A stretch of DNA of 64,000 nucleotides, from assembly GCA_037576195.1 (NCBI GenBank), contig CM075103.1:21452001-21516000 (forward strand), written 5' to 3'. Within the stretch, counting starts at the first letter, position 1, and each line of letters opens with the position of its first letter. Of this stretch, positions 9,401-21,993 are shown one piece after another. The DNA is from Phytoseiulus persimilis (lineage: Eukaryota > Arthropoda > Arachnida > Mesostigmata > Phytoseiidae). Below the pieces are notes generated by a model. That model searched no databases and was not told the origin of the DNA. It saw nothing but the letters and a program-made list of their open reading frames with translations. The translations under genes were made by a program, and so were the position numbers.

Positions 9401-12400
9401 GAGCGTTCCGGTGACGATCCATGTCTCCACGATCATCGAACCGATCCAGGCTGCGCCGAAGCGAGTGCGCCGAACGTGTCGAGAGATTGTCGGAAATTCG
9501 GATGCACTCGTTTGCTCCGTTGTTTTCGTCCACACAAGCCGTCGTCTCACAGAGAGACACAAGCACGTGCGTGAGTTCGCGTTACGACCGCGGAGGGCGC
9601 TGCCGTAGACCTTCGCCTCTTTCGGTGATACGTCCGCTGTCATCGTGGTAGTGCGAATCGTCCACGGCGGGAATTGCTGAACCCCGAGCCTCTCCTTGGT
9701 CGCCTGAAGTCCTGAGCGAGCCGGAGTTCCGTGTGACATGACGATGCACACGAACTTCGGCCCCAAGTTCATTTTCCAGTGATTATCACGAATGTTATCA
9801 GCAAATCCAATTTCCGCCGCTGATTGCGAGGACCCTGAAGGTGGAGGAAAGTCCTGAAACTCCACTGAAGCTCTCCAGAGCCATCGAACCGCCCTGCAGT
9901 CCATCCCCGCGGGGGAGCCAGTCATCTTCCGATCTGACCTCCAACTCGATTTTCGGATACCTCGTTCTGATTTCATTCTACGTCGTATTCCTTAGATTCG
10001 CCGTCCGTTCCGCGGACCAATAAAGGAGCTCAATCATCTCCCATTGTGTTGGACTCGACAACAAGAGGGACGGCATCGTCGGAGGCATAGGCGCCAAGAG
10101 CACCTCCGAGGGAGAATTCAAAGATGACCTTCGCGCCCGGGAGCGAACAGCAGGCTGTCTGAGGAGAGAATAAAATCTCCTCATCCTCCTCGCAGACACC
10201 CCACTCCAAAACTCCGTCCGAAAAAGGAAGACGACAAATATCACGTCGCTCATATCTTCCGGAAGGACTTTCCCGTGCCCCGCAGAGGCGGGATTGCGGT
10301 GCATTGCGGCTCGATTTCTCGCTGTCGGATCGCTCACCTGGAGCTTCGGAGATCCCTGACCCCGCTCCTGGAACGGCTCGTCACGATTCACTAGACTGAG
10401 GAGAGCGAGAGAACGATTTAAATAGGACCTTAAGACCCCGCTCATAAAATTCGGATGAAATGAAGTTGGAATCAAACTGTTAATATCCGGTCCGACGCGA
10501 ATGTCTGATTCTCTGATAGCAGCGTTGTGGATACTCGGAAGGATCTCATCATGAATATCCCGACCAGATCGGCCTTGCTGTGAATTTCGTCGTCGCGAGG
10601 TTATGGATTCTGATTGAAGAGCGTAAAGCGGGGCGGAATCCAAGGTGAAATCATCGGGATCCCCTCCGACGAAATCTCCCCCGGATCCTGGCCCCGCTCT
10701 CGTTGTGCCCCGGCGGGAATCCCCGCGGGAGCGGCTCTCTGCTGATATTACACATATCGGACGATGTTATGATTCCCGTCGGTTTTCTTATTCGTTCAAT
10801 CGAGCTGCGGCGAGCTAGGGGGACTGTATCGATGTTGATTAATCAGCACAAAATGGCCGTCGCAAACGCGACCCCACGTATTTTCGTGACAAGCGATTAT
10901 CCGAGAACCTTATTACAAACGTGCCTGCGTTTATTGGAAACCGTCATCAATATACAGCGAGTTCCATACAAATGCTGCTACGAATGTGCCACGCGCGAAA
11001 AGGTTTCACAACGCCTCCGCTCCGCTCTTTTATTAAACGGAGTTCCAAAAATAACCGTTGTATGGAAGGTGTGCCCCTACAATTTAGGGTGGTTTGGTCG
11101 TGCTTCTCCGAGGAAACGGTTCGGCCTTGGAGGATTTTCTTCCGCACTCGTATCGGTTCCTCGATGTGAAACCGAGTGCGTCTCAGGAGTGGAAAACTGC
11201 TTAGTGCAATACCAGTCCCTCGATCGATTGCCTCGCGCTCGATATTTCGAAACAGCCTGAAGGCTGGAGTCGGATCGGACGCCTGGACGTACAGGGTCCA
11301 TCGGGGTTTGCATCCACGACGATCGCAGCGGTCCGATTTGCCCACGTGGGCCAGGACCGATATGGAACGAGCCTGAACTCCGCTAGGCTTTGCCTCGAGC
11401 ACGTACACATTAGGTAACGTCAGGGACGATGCCGCCTCGAAGGACCATCTGGTGAATCAGTCAGTTGCAGCGGCCACCGGGGACGATAGCGGGATGGCTG
11501 ACAGGAAAGCAAGCAGAGGAATCCTTCCCCGGTCGCGCGACCAAATGAGGCGGTCGTTGGCCGTTGATGAGGTTATGAGGACCCCATTAGTGGGACTTCC
11601 GCAGATCTTCCTCCGCGCAGTGAGTGACTGGTTGGCTTCGGCTGGGTGACGTGCACAGCGAGACTCACGCGCAGACCGCATTACCTCCGCTGATGCGGCG
11701 TTCGAATGAAAGCTTTCCAGCTTCGGGCCGACGCCGGGCCGACGCTCGGAATATTGATGACTCTACCCCCGTTACATAACACGTGAATAACTTATACGGG
11801 CTCAGAGACCGACTCTCGCTGCAACTTTGTAGCCTCGAAGCTCACGGCGCTTTCGATAGTCCCGTCTGATCTGTCGATGCAGATACGTCTCGCGATGTAT
11901 TTTGCTCCGAGCAGCGATCATATTCTCTCTCGGAGGTGATCCAAGCGATGCGCGACATCACAGACGGTCGTTCGCGTCGCGGAAACCACGATTCAGCGCG
12001 CGTCACTCCGAAGTATCACGGTTAGTGCTCCAGGATTTAGAGCTCCCATCCATCTCGTGGGACGAGCGGGTCTCGCTGCATTTCACGCGGAATAAGACCG
12101 AACCGGAAAGGTCTGGGGGATAACTGAGAGTTTCCTGTCCAAACTCACGGATTTCGGTGATGTTTGGTGAGGATGACCCTCAGGTCGAAATTGTCTCTCA
12201 CGCAAAGTTTCAGTTCTCAGCGACCTCTCGATTGGTTTGAACAACGAGAAGAAAGTGCGAAGAAAGCCAGAAATTCGTGATTCCTCGAGAAATGTCAGTG
12301 CCACAGCGACGAACGTTCTTGGAAAGCTCTCGATGGGGGGTTATCTCCTAATGTAGTCAGATTGAAATTCAGACGGTTTCCCCATCACTTTGTGTTTGGA

Positions 12401-12749
12401 GATAGCCTTTCTCGTGGTCGCGACATCTTGTGACATGCTTCAAAAATGTAGCGCTTCTGCCCCCTTGCACTCTGGCGGAGAATCACCGAGAACGAAGTGG
12501 TACTTCATACTTCAATCTGAGGTAAATTCATGTCGACCAGACCCGTAGTCTCCCGTCGACTTTCCCGTAAACACTCGTGGACACTCGTAAACGGTCGCCC
12601 AAACACTCGCAGACGTCACATCAACCCCGTAGTCATCTCCCTAGACCCTCGAAGAGAATGGTAAGACTGACCTCAGACCGATACCAGGGCTCTCCTCGAG
12701 CTCACCGTACATAACTGGGCGAGATCGCGACACTCAAGACATCTCAATA
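6452..12749. other. Long stretch without a supported gene
   Basis: Several long open frames occur: plus 6872-7648 (258 codons, TTG start), plus 7879-8478, and minus 9976-9338 and 10643-9978. None shows a domain, a consistent codon pattern or flanking splice sites that convince me, and most overlap an open frame on the other strand. A good acceptor sits at about 7798 (CGTTATAATTTTTCAG, plus strand). A minus-strand donor-like CCAG|GTGAGC lies near 10335. I call no gene. Confidence 0.5.
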
Positions 12750-12750
12750 T

Positions 12751-13209
12751 ACAGGGTGGTCAACGTAAGTCCGGAATTTGCTCACCCTTCCGTCTTCCGG
12801 TCGTAGCTCGGTGCAATACGGCCCGATTCTGGAAATCTGCGATCGATAGCTCGAACGACGACGCATCTTTTCTCGGGTTTTTTGTCGTATCAGTCGAGAA
12901 TTGAAGCTTGAGAATAATCTTCCGAAGTTCTGCTCGAAATCTGCCTGGAACGTCTTGGGTGAACCGATCCAGTTCGTGCTGACTTTATTGGATGCGGCTG
13001 AGGATACCCCGCATTCGCTGAAGACTCAAGTATTTGACCATGACGAGGATCGGTCCGCAACTCGAAATTGACGACCGATCACAACAGCATCACGAAAACC
13101 ACTGATCTGTTGACAAAATCTCGTCCTGCTAGAATTGGACCATCTTTCACCGGAGTATGACCAAAAAACGAAGGGTGAGAATGTTCCCCACTTACGTTGA
13201 CCACCCTGT
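12751..13209. mobile_element. Non-autonomous DNA transposon (MITE-like) with mariner/Tc1-like terminal inverted repeats
   Basis: Both ends carry the same terminus in inverted orientation: ACAGGGTGGTCAACGTAAGT at 12751-12770 and its reverse complement at 13190-13209. The repeats continue inward with mismatches: roughly 34 of the first 39 positions match, and similarity remains visible to about 95 nt (for example CTCACCCTTC in both arms). CAGGG ends next to TA are typical of the Tc1/mariner superfamily. The left flank reads TA before CAGGG (12750-12751); the right flank after CCCTG is TT, so the target duplication is degraded or not TA. At about 460 bp, with no open frame of transposase length, it would have depended on a transposase supplied elsewhere. 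Confidence 0.8.
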
Positions 13210-16200
13210 TTAATCACCTCGAGAAATCGACCAACCGATCGTTGGATCCCTCTCCTGCCGCAACATCTCCAACCTTTGCTCTTGACATGCCATGACCTTC
13301 CGGAGGACCTGCATCCCTGCCCATGAAGAATCTAGGAGCTACACCGGCCCTCCGAGCGGTAGTTTGGAAAGAGAAACTCAGGGGAGATCGTGCGGAGAGG
13401 AACAACTGAGAGCCGATCGATGACAGCAATCGGAGACATTTTCAGCTGGAAAGCAGCCGGAGCTTCATCGCGAAGTGTTCGATCATCGGCACCATCTTCT
13501 TCTGACTCTGCTCCGTCTTCAGCCACGAATATCCCCGCAAGGCCACTTGCCAGACGAGGAGTGCTCGCTCAATAACCAGTAAAAGACATAGAGTCAGTGG
13601 CCACGGCCAGATGGTAGCAGCACCCCGCTGTGCAGATCCGGGATCTGAACATGCGCAGTAATGTCCTCAGATCCCCCGGATGTCGTTCGAGCTTGTTCTG
13701 GATGAATAATGATCGGTAGGTCTCCCGGCTCACGTGACGGGATCTGATGCCAAGACGAATGATATTCGGCTGTTCTTTGACGAAACTCATCCGCATGTTA
13801 TTCTCATTGGAAACATCGCCATCCCACAACAGCCCACTGGAGCGGTTCTCCAAGTATCCGACGATTTCTCAGAGGGTGGGCACCTTGTGGAGCATTCAGC
13901 CATCCCGAAAATTGCGAAGGAGCTTGAACCGCTGGGCGACGCGGCCGTGCCCAGCTCTCACTCTCCGACGAATTCGGGTGATCCTGCGAGAGCAGTTCGC
14001 TTCTTGGCACGGGATCTGCGTCCTGTTGCCCTTCATCGCTGGCATGAACTTTTGGAGCCGCTCGTCTCTGTTATATTGCTTCGATGGACAGCTGAGAGGA
14101 TGGCGCATCTTTTCGAGCTTGATTTCCGGCAATCGGCGGAGAATTAATTTCGCTGGAAAGCCGCGAAAAATGCCGACTTTTCTCTTCGAACCTTGCCAAA
14201 ACACTGCCCGTGAAAAGTACGGCATTCTGGGGTCGATCCAGGAGAGGCTCCTTCATGGGAAAAGCCGTCTGAATTCCTGTCTGACAACTTTCTTCCCGTT
14301 AAGGTGACATACGAGTTGTCGCCGAAGGCTGGAACTTTGCGTGAAGGATTCGACCGCCCCAAGGATCATGCTCACCAGATATGATCGGAATCCGGGACTT
14401 TGGACTCGAATCCCCCGAAGACCCTTTGCGGCCGGTCGGAGCATTGCAAATATCTCACCGCACACGGAGCCCTGTTTTTACCTCGGGCGCCTGCGGTATC
14501 ACAGTCTCCCGCTGAATTTTCATCTATTTTGAAGAAGATTGAATTCGTGACGTCGCGGTTCGAGTCGTACGTCGACTTTCGCTCATCTAGATCCCGCCAG
14601 ATCCCTTGGACTGGACGGGTGATAAGTACCTCAAGATGCTATCACTCATACATCCCCAACGGGGCAGTAAATTCTTCGCGTCGGACAGGGGCCCTATGTC
14701 ACAGCTACCGCGCAAGCCTAGACGGATCGGTTCCACGTGCTTTGCTTCACTCGCGACGGGATCCGTCCCAGCTCGGAATCGTTCTCAAGCAAGTCCGCTT
14801 TGCTCCTCCTTGGCCAGTGATGACTCTGCTGTGATTTTCTCTCGAGCCGAGTCTCGGAATAATTTTCCAGTCGAATGAAGTCCCCTATTTACTCAATATC
14901 TCCTCGCCCGCGAGATGACTACTCGATACCGGGGAGCGGTATCGTCGGAGAGTTCGGAGGTTTTCTCCCGAGCACAGCCCTCCGCTTCGGTTTTCTTCCC
15001 TGCTCTTTCTTTCGTTACTTTGTCCCCTGTCCTTATTTCCTTCGCACAGGACTCATGTTTTGTGTATGAGAGCCGTTTGGTGGCTGCCTCTGTGGCAACC
15101 CCAGTCGTCATCACTCATCTTGCACAGTAGCAGAAGTGGAGCGTGCCATCGCGCTCGCCACAGGTTCCTCTTCGAAGAAAAACGAGAAGCAAGCGAGCGA
15201 GGTCTCCCGCCGGGCGAACCGGTGATTTCCATTGATACAAACTGGGGACAGCGCATCATACGGGATCGAGGATCCAGCTGCGACTGCGCAGAGATTGGGT
15301 TTCGGAAATCTTCCTCCAGTTAGAAACCGCGCTGGAAGCGGACGATTTTCGGTGGGATTTCCTCGTTCGTTCGACGGGGGAAACCGCGCCATGTCGGTGC
15401 TCGAACCGACGAAATTGCTGTCCAAGTTCAACGGGATGATGTTTGCGTCCTCTGACATCGGCGGGCGGAACGCATGGCCCGGAGCGAGGGGACGAACTCG
15501 TACACTAGATCCCGGGTGATTTCGTGTTAAGGCGATTAACGACACAAGGCTTCTGGATGCCTATTAGCTACTTGGTCCTAGTTTGCTGTGAGCGAGCTGA
15601 ATGTTTAGTTAGCTCCCTACCGTCTCCTTTCAGTCCCTGGCACTTCCACAGCCGTCCCCGTCATCGGTGCTGCTACTTTGCTTAATGCGATTATCGCAGC
15701 GGCGGCGAAGACGACAGAAGCCGATAAGTGGCTCATCACAGAAGTTGTGGTTTCATGCGACTCTCATGTCCCAATATGTATTCGAAGTTCGTGGCTTCAT
15801 CAGAGGAGCTTAGGCCACCGCAATCGGCCGCGGAAGATGCGGCGGGGGGTTCCCGCTCCAAGTCGCCAGCTCGGTCGAAACAGAGGCAAAAACTGGCACA
15901 GAGGAGCTTTTTATCGCGGAGCCGCACCGGCGAGTGAGCTTTTTGGCCGTTTGGTCGCCCATGTCATCTCCCGGCCGAAGCTCGAAGCCAGCGTCCGAAC
16001 AGCCGAGCTCGTCCGATCGATTTGAGCGAGGAGAAACTCGTGATGTCGATGGGACGTCGTGTGGGTCAGACTCCTGGTTTCGAACCGACTCTCAAGCCAT
16101 GCAGTCTGCGTGGCCATCTCGGTGACGTGCGTTCGAACCTCGGTGTCGGCTCGAACCGAAACGTGCTGACGCCCCGCGACAGTCACAAAACAGTATCACT

Positions 16201-19200
16201 GGGTGTGTGGATAGTTCGCTGAAGGCGAGAAGGGATCGCCCTGTTCAAGATTCAATTCAGTTCTGGCCGAGGCACAGGCGTCCTTGACGAACTCCGTTTC
16301 AGGCTCATGCCCTGCTCCCGTGAACTATCCGCCGTTCCGATCGAAGCGGCAGATTTGCGCTGACGGGAATCCGCTGTGAGCTCGGGCTCCCATTGTTGCA
16401 AGTCGAGCTGCTGAATACGAAAGTACGACTGCCCACTTCAATAATGTCAGAGCAATATATCGAACAGCAGGCTGCGATGATGGCGGGGTCACTCTCTAAT
16501 CGATGACATCGCCAATGTCGACATCATGTCTCCCGACTCTCGCTGGGTATCTGTTCTCCATGATTCAGCAGAACATTGCGCGTCCCTTCGAGTCCCGCGG
16601 ATACCATGCAGACATCTCCCGATAAGTATGCGTGTTCACTGGCTTCATCCACGAATCGGTAAATTCCAATGATCGAAAACTACGACGAACTGTCTCCTTC
16701 GACCATTCTCTTGGCAGTGCTGGAATCCCGCAGACGGTTCTGCTTGGTTGTCGGGTGGTTTTCTCCTCTCCGACGAAGCTCAGTCCCGAAGAGAGTGCTC
16801 AGGAGCTGCTCCAGGGCAAGCTCCTTTCGTCTGGCGCACTCTGCGTGCTCGGATTTCTGTGCAATCTCTTCTCTCGCCCATGTCCCAACGGGGAGCCTTT
16901 AATTCCTCTTTTCATTTGTTGCAGCTTGGTCATTTGAAGATCGGGTAACATTTGCGGCGAACAGTTGCGCGGAAACGCTGCTACCGGTGTCGGCTTGTCG
17001 GAGTGGTTGTGCCTCACTCTGGCTTCGCACTTACGCCAACCCCGTGGGTTTCACCGCGCACTCAGTCCTTGGCTCTCTACCCCGCAATCGCAGACCCAGA
17101 TTTAATGGTCTGTAACCGGAGAATCGCCACCTCGCTCGTCGTCCTTGTAGCACAACGGAAGGCTGCCAACTTCAGGAGCAGTCCGTGAGGGCATCCTGAC
17201 GCAGTTTCCTTGGGGGACTCCTAAAAATCCTCCAGAGGTCCTTCCCAAGGTCGAAACCTCCGTCGAGAACGTCTCGCTCGGAGTCAACACAGAATCCATT
17301 GAGAGATGGACACCGTATGGCCGTCAGACGGAGGACACTGGGGAGCTCTTGGAATGATTTCAAAAGCTGGTTCTCGAGGAACGATGCGAACGAGGTCAGA
17401 AAATCGCGCGGGCGGTCGGTTGACGAGCGTTCTACGGTTGCAGCGAGCCATGCCCCTCTTCGGACCGAACGGGAAACATTGGGAGGGAACGAGCGTGTCG
17501 AGGGAGCCAAGTGAAGAGACTTCATGAGAGTGAGTAATGAACGATCGTTTTGACAACTCGAGGCAGTAGGCTATGCGTTACGTGGCTGGGACAGATCAGC
17601 CCTCCGAGTTCACCGGCCATCCTGCGGGCAACACGCTCCCTCGTTCCGACCTGGCACGCAGTCATATTAATGATTCGAGCAGAAACCATTTGGATCCATT
17701 CAAGCCTCATGCGTCACGGAAGCGACGTTTCTCCCTATCCAACTTTCCGCTACGTGGTCGTGTGTATCTGGTTCGGATTGGAGCCGAATTCGATACGCCG
17801 TCGCGTTCCGTTTCACGCCCAAATCGCGAAGAGCTGCGAAGTCTGGCTCAGTAAGCTATTTTGGGGACCGTTTCCGCATCGTTTCGGGGCAGGGGGAAGG
17901 CTCGCCCACTAGCACGAGGCGAGTTTGCATCGATTGACACGTCAAACTGTCAATCGAGAGGGGTCCAGTGAGATCCACTTCGATAAATGGCTCGTCTTCT
18001 GTAGCGGAGGGTCATTCAAGAGAAGAGATTCACAGAAGCCTCGACCACAACGATCTTAGAAAAGTTGGGATTCTCTCTGGACGAGCCCGGGGAACAGGGT
18101 TCCCATTCCCGATCCCGCGACCGCTCTCCCGGACATGCAGCCGGGTCGACGACCAGTTTGTCGAGATCCGGTTACTTGACGAAATGATCGACCCGTCCCC
18201 GTTGTTCTGGAGAGATGGGTGGGTATTCAGTTAGAGATCGTGGTCGCGACACCCCCTCCCCTCCGTCCAGCCGTTTCCTGCGGTATCAGAGCTGAAGAGG
18301 ATGAAAACCGAATGCGTCGAGAATCCTGACTCTCCTCCGACATCGGAAGCGCGCGAGACCACTGCAAGAACTCGATATCAACTTTTCCTCCCCGATTCGC
18401 TCGTAGAATGGGAAACGTTCTGCGCGTGCAGATTCGAACTCACACCAGGCTCGAGGATCTCACCAGCCTTGGAGGCGACGACAAAAACAGGAACACAGCT
18501 TGTTCGAAGGATTTAATTTCCTCCCAAATCGTTCCTCTCCTCCGTGCTGTGGACCCCGATTGGACCCCCTCGAAATGCAATCTGTTTTCAATCTCTCCCC
18601 GTTCTCCTCTTCTCTCGAGTTCCTTCTCCCGCCGTTACGGCTCATTCAGGTACGGTCTCCACCACCGTGTTTTCGGGTCGAGCGCGGATCGCTGCGGTGG
18701 TTGACTCGTAGGATGAGCGACTCGAACGAAGTGAGAATCGAGGGAATCATTCTCACGGCGATCGACCGAGCATCGAACGACCGCCGGTGTTCCGACAATC
18801 CTCGATCACTTTGTCTCAATCCATCAATGCCCTGACCCTGCGGCCGCGCTTCGACCGCTGGACACCGGCGGCGGGCATTCGAGTTTCAGCCCTCTGATTC
18901 GCAGGAGTATGACAGCTCGAACGAGTTCGCTGCATGGCGTCTTTCACATTTTTGAAACGAGCAAGGAAGCCGATCTCAATCCTCCTCAGGGTTAAGATCT
19001 TGTTTTATACGAGTTTCGCGGAGGTAATTCGTCCCGTGCCGCCGCCCTCGGCCTAAACAACCTCTGAAGGTCACGACGTGTGTGCGGGTCTCGTGGCTAC
19101 CCGTGCTCATTCTTATTCCTTTCGTTGTCCCTCCGTGCCGTGCGCTCGCTGCCCCGGTCACCAACAGGGAGCGGCCGACCGAAACCCAACTCGAGCGATG

Positions 19201-19510
19201 AGTGGGCCGCACGCAAGCTATCATCTCGGGGCGCAGCCGAACATGTTTCACTCGACCCGGCTGTTTTTCTCCCCTTTACAGCGGTTTCCCCTTCCGCCCG
19301 GTCCGGAAAGGCGTTTCTCCCCGCGAGAAAGTTCACTCGGGGTCTCCCTCTCTCGTTCGCTTCCCTCTCATCTCTTCGTCAGTCTCCTGCCTAGTCAGCC
19401 AGACAGTCCACCAACGACCGCCCCTGTCGTCGTTATCGTCACCGGTCTCTTCAGCTCTTTAGCATTGCAAAAATGTTCCTTTCTCCTCTACCTGTTGCTT
19501 TGCCACAGTT
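13210..19510. other. Long stretch without a supported gene
   Basis: Open frames of 130-190 codons at 13.73-14.31 kb lie on both strands and in competing frames, with no reverse transcriptase, integrase or other motif. A very good plus-strand acceptor (TTCCTCTTTTCATTTGTTGCAG) ends at about 16922. The frame after it that begins WSFEDRVTFAANS is open for roughly 60 codons, but I cannot name it or find a donor. Positions 19300-19460 are pyrimidine-rich on the plus strand. Confidence 0.5.
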
Positions 19511-19511
19511 T

Positions 19512-19520
19512 TATATAAAG
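19512..19520 (+). promoter_or_regulatory. TATA-box-like motif upstream of a small ORF
   Basis: TATATAAAG lies 51 nt before the ATG at 19571, which would place a start site near 19542 with a leader of about 30 nt. It is preceded by a pyrimidine-rich stretch. The pairing with a short ORF of coding-like codon use is the only reason to list it. Confidence 0.3.
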
Positions 19521-19570
19521 CACCCGCAGACGGTCCAACACGCACGCACACGAAAATAGTGGACAAACAG

Positions 19571-19675
19571 ATGAACGGAGAGACGCCCAGTTTCATGGGC
19601 GGCACTGACGACGAACGAGTGACGTTTTTTCGCATGATTTCCTCACAGTTTTTATACTCACTTGGTCAGCACTGA
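19571..19675 (+). CDS. Small ORF or first coding exon, unknown
   Basis: A 34-codon frame starts at ATG 19571 (MNGETPSFMGGTDDERVTFF...) and stops with TGA at 19673-19675. Third positions in the first 20 codons are mostly G or C, as in the Shaw exon. A TATA-like box stands 51 nt upstream. The peptide is acidic then hydrophobic and matches no family I know. It could be a first exon spliced before the stop, though no strong donor is seen inside it, or a chance ORF. Confidence 0.25.
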   Translation: MNGETPSFMGGTDDERVTFFRMISSQFLYSLGQH

Positions 19676-20700
19676 GGGCTCAAGTTCTCACTAGGAGACA
19701 CGTCGTCTTCTTCGTCGTCAACCTCCAACAGAAAAAAAAAACGAACCGGCATGAGAACAATGGTTTCTCTTTGAGTTTGGAAATGCTCCTGAAATCGATC
19801 TATCCCTTTTCATCACCGTCGAAATTACCCTTTGCGCGACAGAACAGCCAAGACAAGGCTAGTGTTCATACGCTTCATTGGAGAGCTGGGAAGAATGAGC
19901 CGATCCATGAGCGTGAGCCCTACTTCGACTTCATCCGAGCTTAATCCCTGTTGTTCATGAGACTTCCACAGCAAATCGGCTTGTGCCGCTCCCTCCGGAC
20001 TCGGGAGCTGAATTAGCGGAGTCCAGTGATTTGAATGCGCGAGTCGAATACGGCAAGAGGTCGTAGAACTCACCACGAACCACCACTTCCCGTTAGGAAA
20101 CCGCTGTTCCACCGCAAGCGGACTGGGGAATCACATTTCCTACCCAGAAGTTTCCTTGCCGGTTTCGCGGGCATAGCGACGATCGCGAAAGGAAGCTGTG
20201 GGAGCTGAGCTAAGCGCAGAACTGAAAGCGGAGACAGACCTATATCAAACGGTCAGAATGGTGGATTGACTCGAGCCGTGGCCTTGTCAGGGTCGTTTTA
20301 TTCCCTTGGCTTCGCTTTTTCCCGTTCATGCGCCTGAGGGTGAACACGGAGAACGAGAAGAAGACTCACAGCACGGCTCAGCTGAGCTGATCCGATCCGA
20401 TCTGCGGATCGATGTCAAAGTGATACGTTCCCGGTCTATCGCACCCGCTCACTCAAATGTGAGAATGGGACGACACAGTTTCCTACAGAAAGGCCGACGT
20501 ATGGACTGACAGACAGATAGGGATATGCGGGGCTGGAGAGGCAGTTGGCAGAATATCATGAAGGAGGGAAAGATATCCGTTGGTCATTCCCCTCTATCTG
20601 GCTCCAACTGTCGGACGAGCTCGACAGATGTGAACCGAACAAATGACACACATGCTCTCTGACACGGGCATGCTTCCGTGGGGAGTGCGTTGACTTCCAG
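19676..20700. other. Stretch without a supported gene
   Basis: A minus-strand frame open from 20112 to 19825 (95 codons) starts only at GTG. It crosses a donor-like TTCGTG|GTGAGT at about 20074, so it could contain a 49-nt exon (20122-20074), but the matching acceptor has no pyrimidine tract. Not called as a gene. Confidence 0.45.
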
Positions 20701-20764
20701 TGACAGAGAGGGATGACCCGCGAGAGAGACGGATAGAGAGAGAAGGACGGTGAATAGAAAGAGA

Positions 20765-20903
<139 letters not shown>

Positions 20904-20936
20904 GGCGGACAGAGAGAAGGAGAAAGAGAGAGAGAG

Positions 20937-21827
20937 TGTGCCGAAAACGATGCAGACGGAAAGATCATCTTCGAACCGAAAGAACAGATTGTGTCTGTTC
21001 AAACCCAGCTCCGAAATATTCAACTTAGGTTTCTGCCGATGAACCGGCTGACCATTCGAGTAACGGAGCGAGCAGTTCAAGGACGTTCTGTGACCTCGAC
21101 CGGTTTCTTCTGCCTGAGCGATCGTCTCTCTTTTCTGTGCTTAGCTCAAGCTCACTCCTTCTATTTTCCTCCAGTTTCACAGGCTCCTAATATCTCTGAA
21201 AAGTTTTGTTCGTCTCCCGTCATGGAGTTCCTTCTCTCTCCCACTCGTTAACGTGTTCTTGACTCTTCCACTTACACTCATGGGCTCACGTTGATGCTCT
21301 GGCGCAAGTTCGCATCCACTGTGCCCCTGACGCGAACTCTCGTCTGTGCTCAGTCTCGCACGGAATTTCGTTATCCCGCCTCAGAAAGAAACTCCCTTCG
21401 ACTCTCATGGGAGAAACTCCTTATTCATCACTGTCATCCGGCCGACGGCTTCGAGTGTGTCGTATTCCCACAATGTGGTTGCACGGTACGATCGTAGCAG
21501 AGAACTCACACTTTCATACGGGTAATGGAAGCTTTGTTGATGAGGAAATGGAAAATCCCAGTGACTGGTATGTATTCGGGACAGCGGCGCGCGGAGCCTG
21601 GCGCGCGCAGCCTGGCACCCGTGGGCCAACGACGTGAACAGGCGCGCAGGGTCCAGTTGCGCGACCCTGAAGTGAGGGCCGGACCCGAGTGAGGCATAGC
21701 CTGGCAATATAATCATTCAAGCTTTGCACGATCTGGCAGCAGCTATTCCACGGTCAATGGGGCATCGTGCTCGCCAAACGAAGTCACTGATAACGCCAGG
21801 TCGAAATAATTAATCACTTTTGAGCAG
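20937..21827. other. Stretch without a supported gene
   Basis: No exon or RNA gene supported. Around 21590-21625 there is a short imperfect duplication of a GCGCGC..AGCCTGGC motif. A minus-strand donor-like AGT|GTGAGT lies near 21490. Confidence 0.5.
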
Positions 21828-21993
21828 CGTGAACGGATTGGAGATCACGCTCAAAGTTCGGGCGGATGGAATTCTGCCAGCACACGAAGACGAACTGATT
21901 CGCCCCGAAAATGATCCGAATCTGATCTCGCGAACTCTGGTGCTGGTCACTTTTCGCAAAACCAGTCTGGGGCCTCAACGAGCACTCTCGTCG
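21828..21993 (+). CDS. Candidate internal exon, unknown protein
   Basis: From a weak acceptor (TTTTGAGCAG, AG at 21826-21827) the frame GTG AAC GGA TTG GAG ATC... runs 55 codons to TCG|GTAATT (intron from 21994), with a stop just after if unspliced. The peptide (VNGLEITLKVRADGILPAHE...) has coding-like residue use and mostly G/C third positions. No domain is recognised. The donor is weak after GTAA, and there is no ATG near. It may be an exon, a decayed exon or chance. Confidence 0.2.

Noticed and set aside
13734-14307. Possible retrotransposon fragment
   Set aside because: No reverse transcriptase, RNase H or integrase motif was found, and frames on both strands conflict.
20074-20122. 49-nt minus-strand exon with a GTGAGT donor
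   Set aside because: The acceptor lacks a pyrimidine tract, and no partner exon was found.
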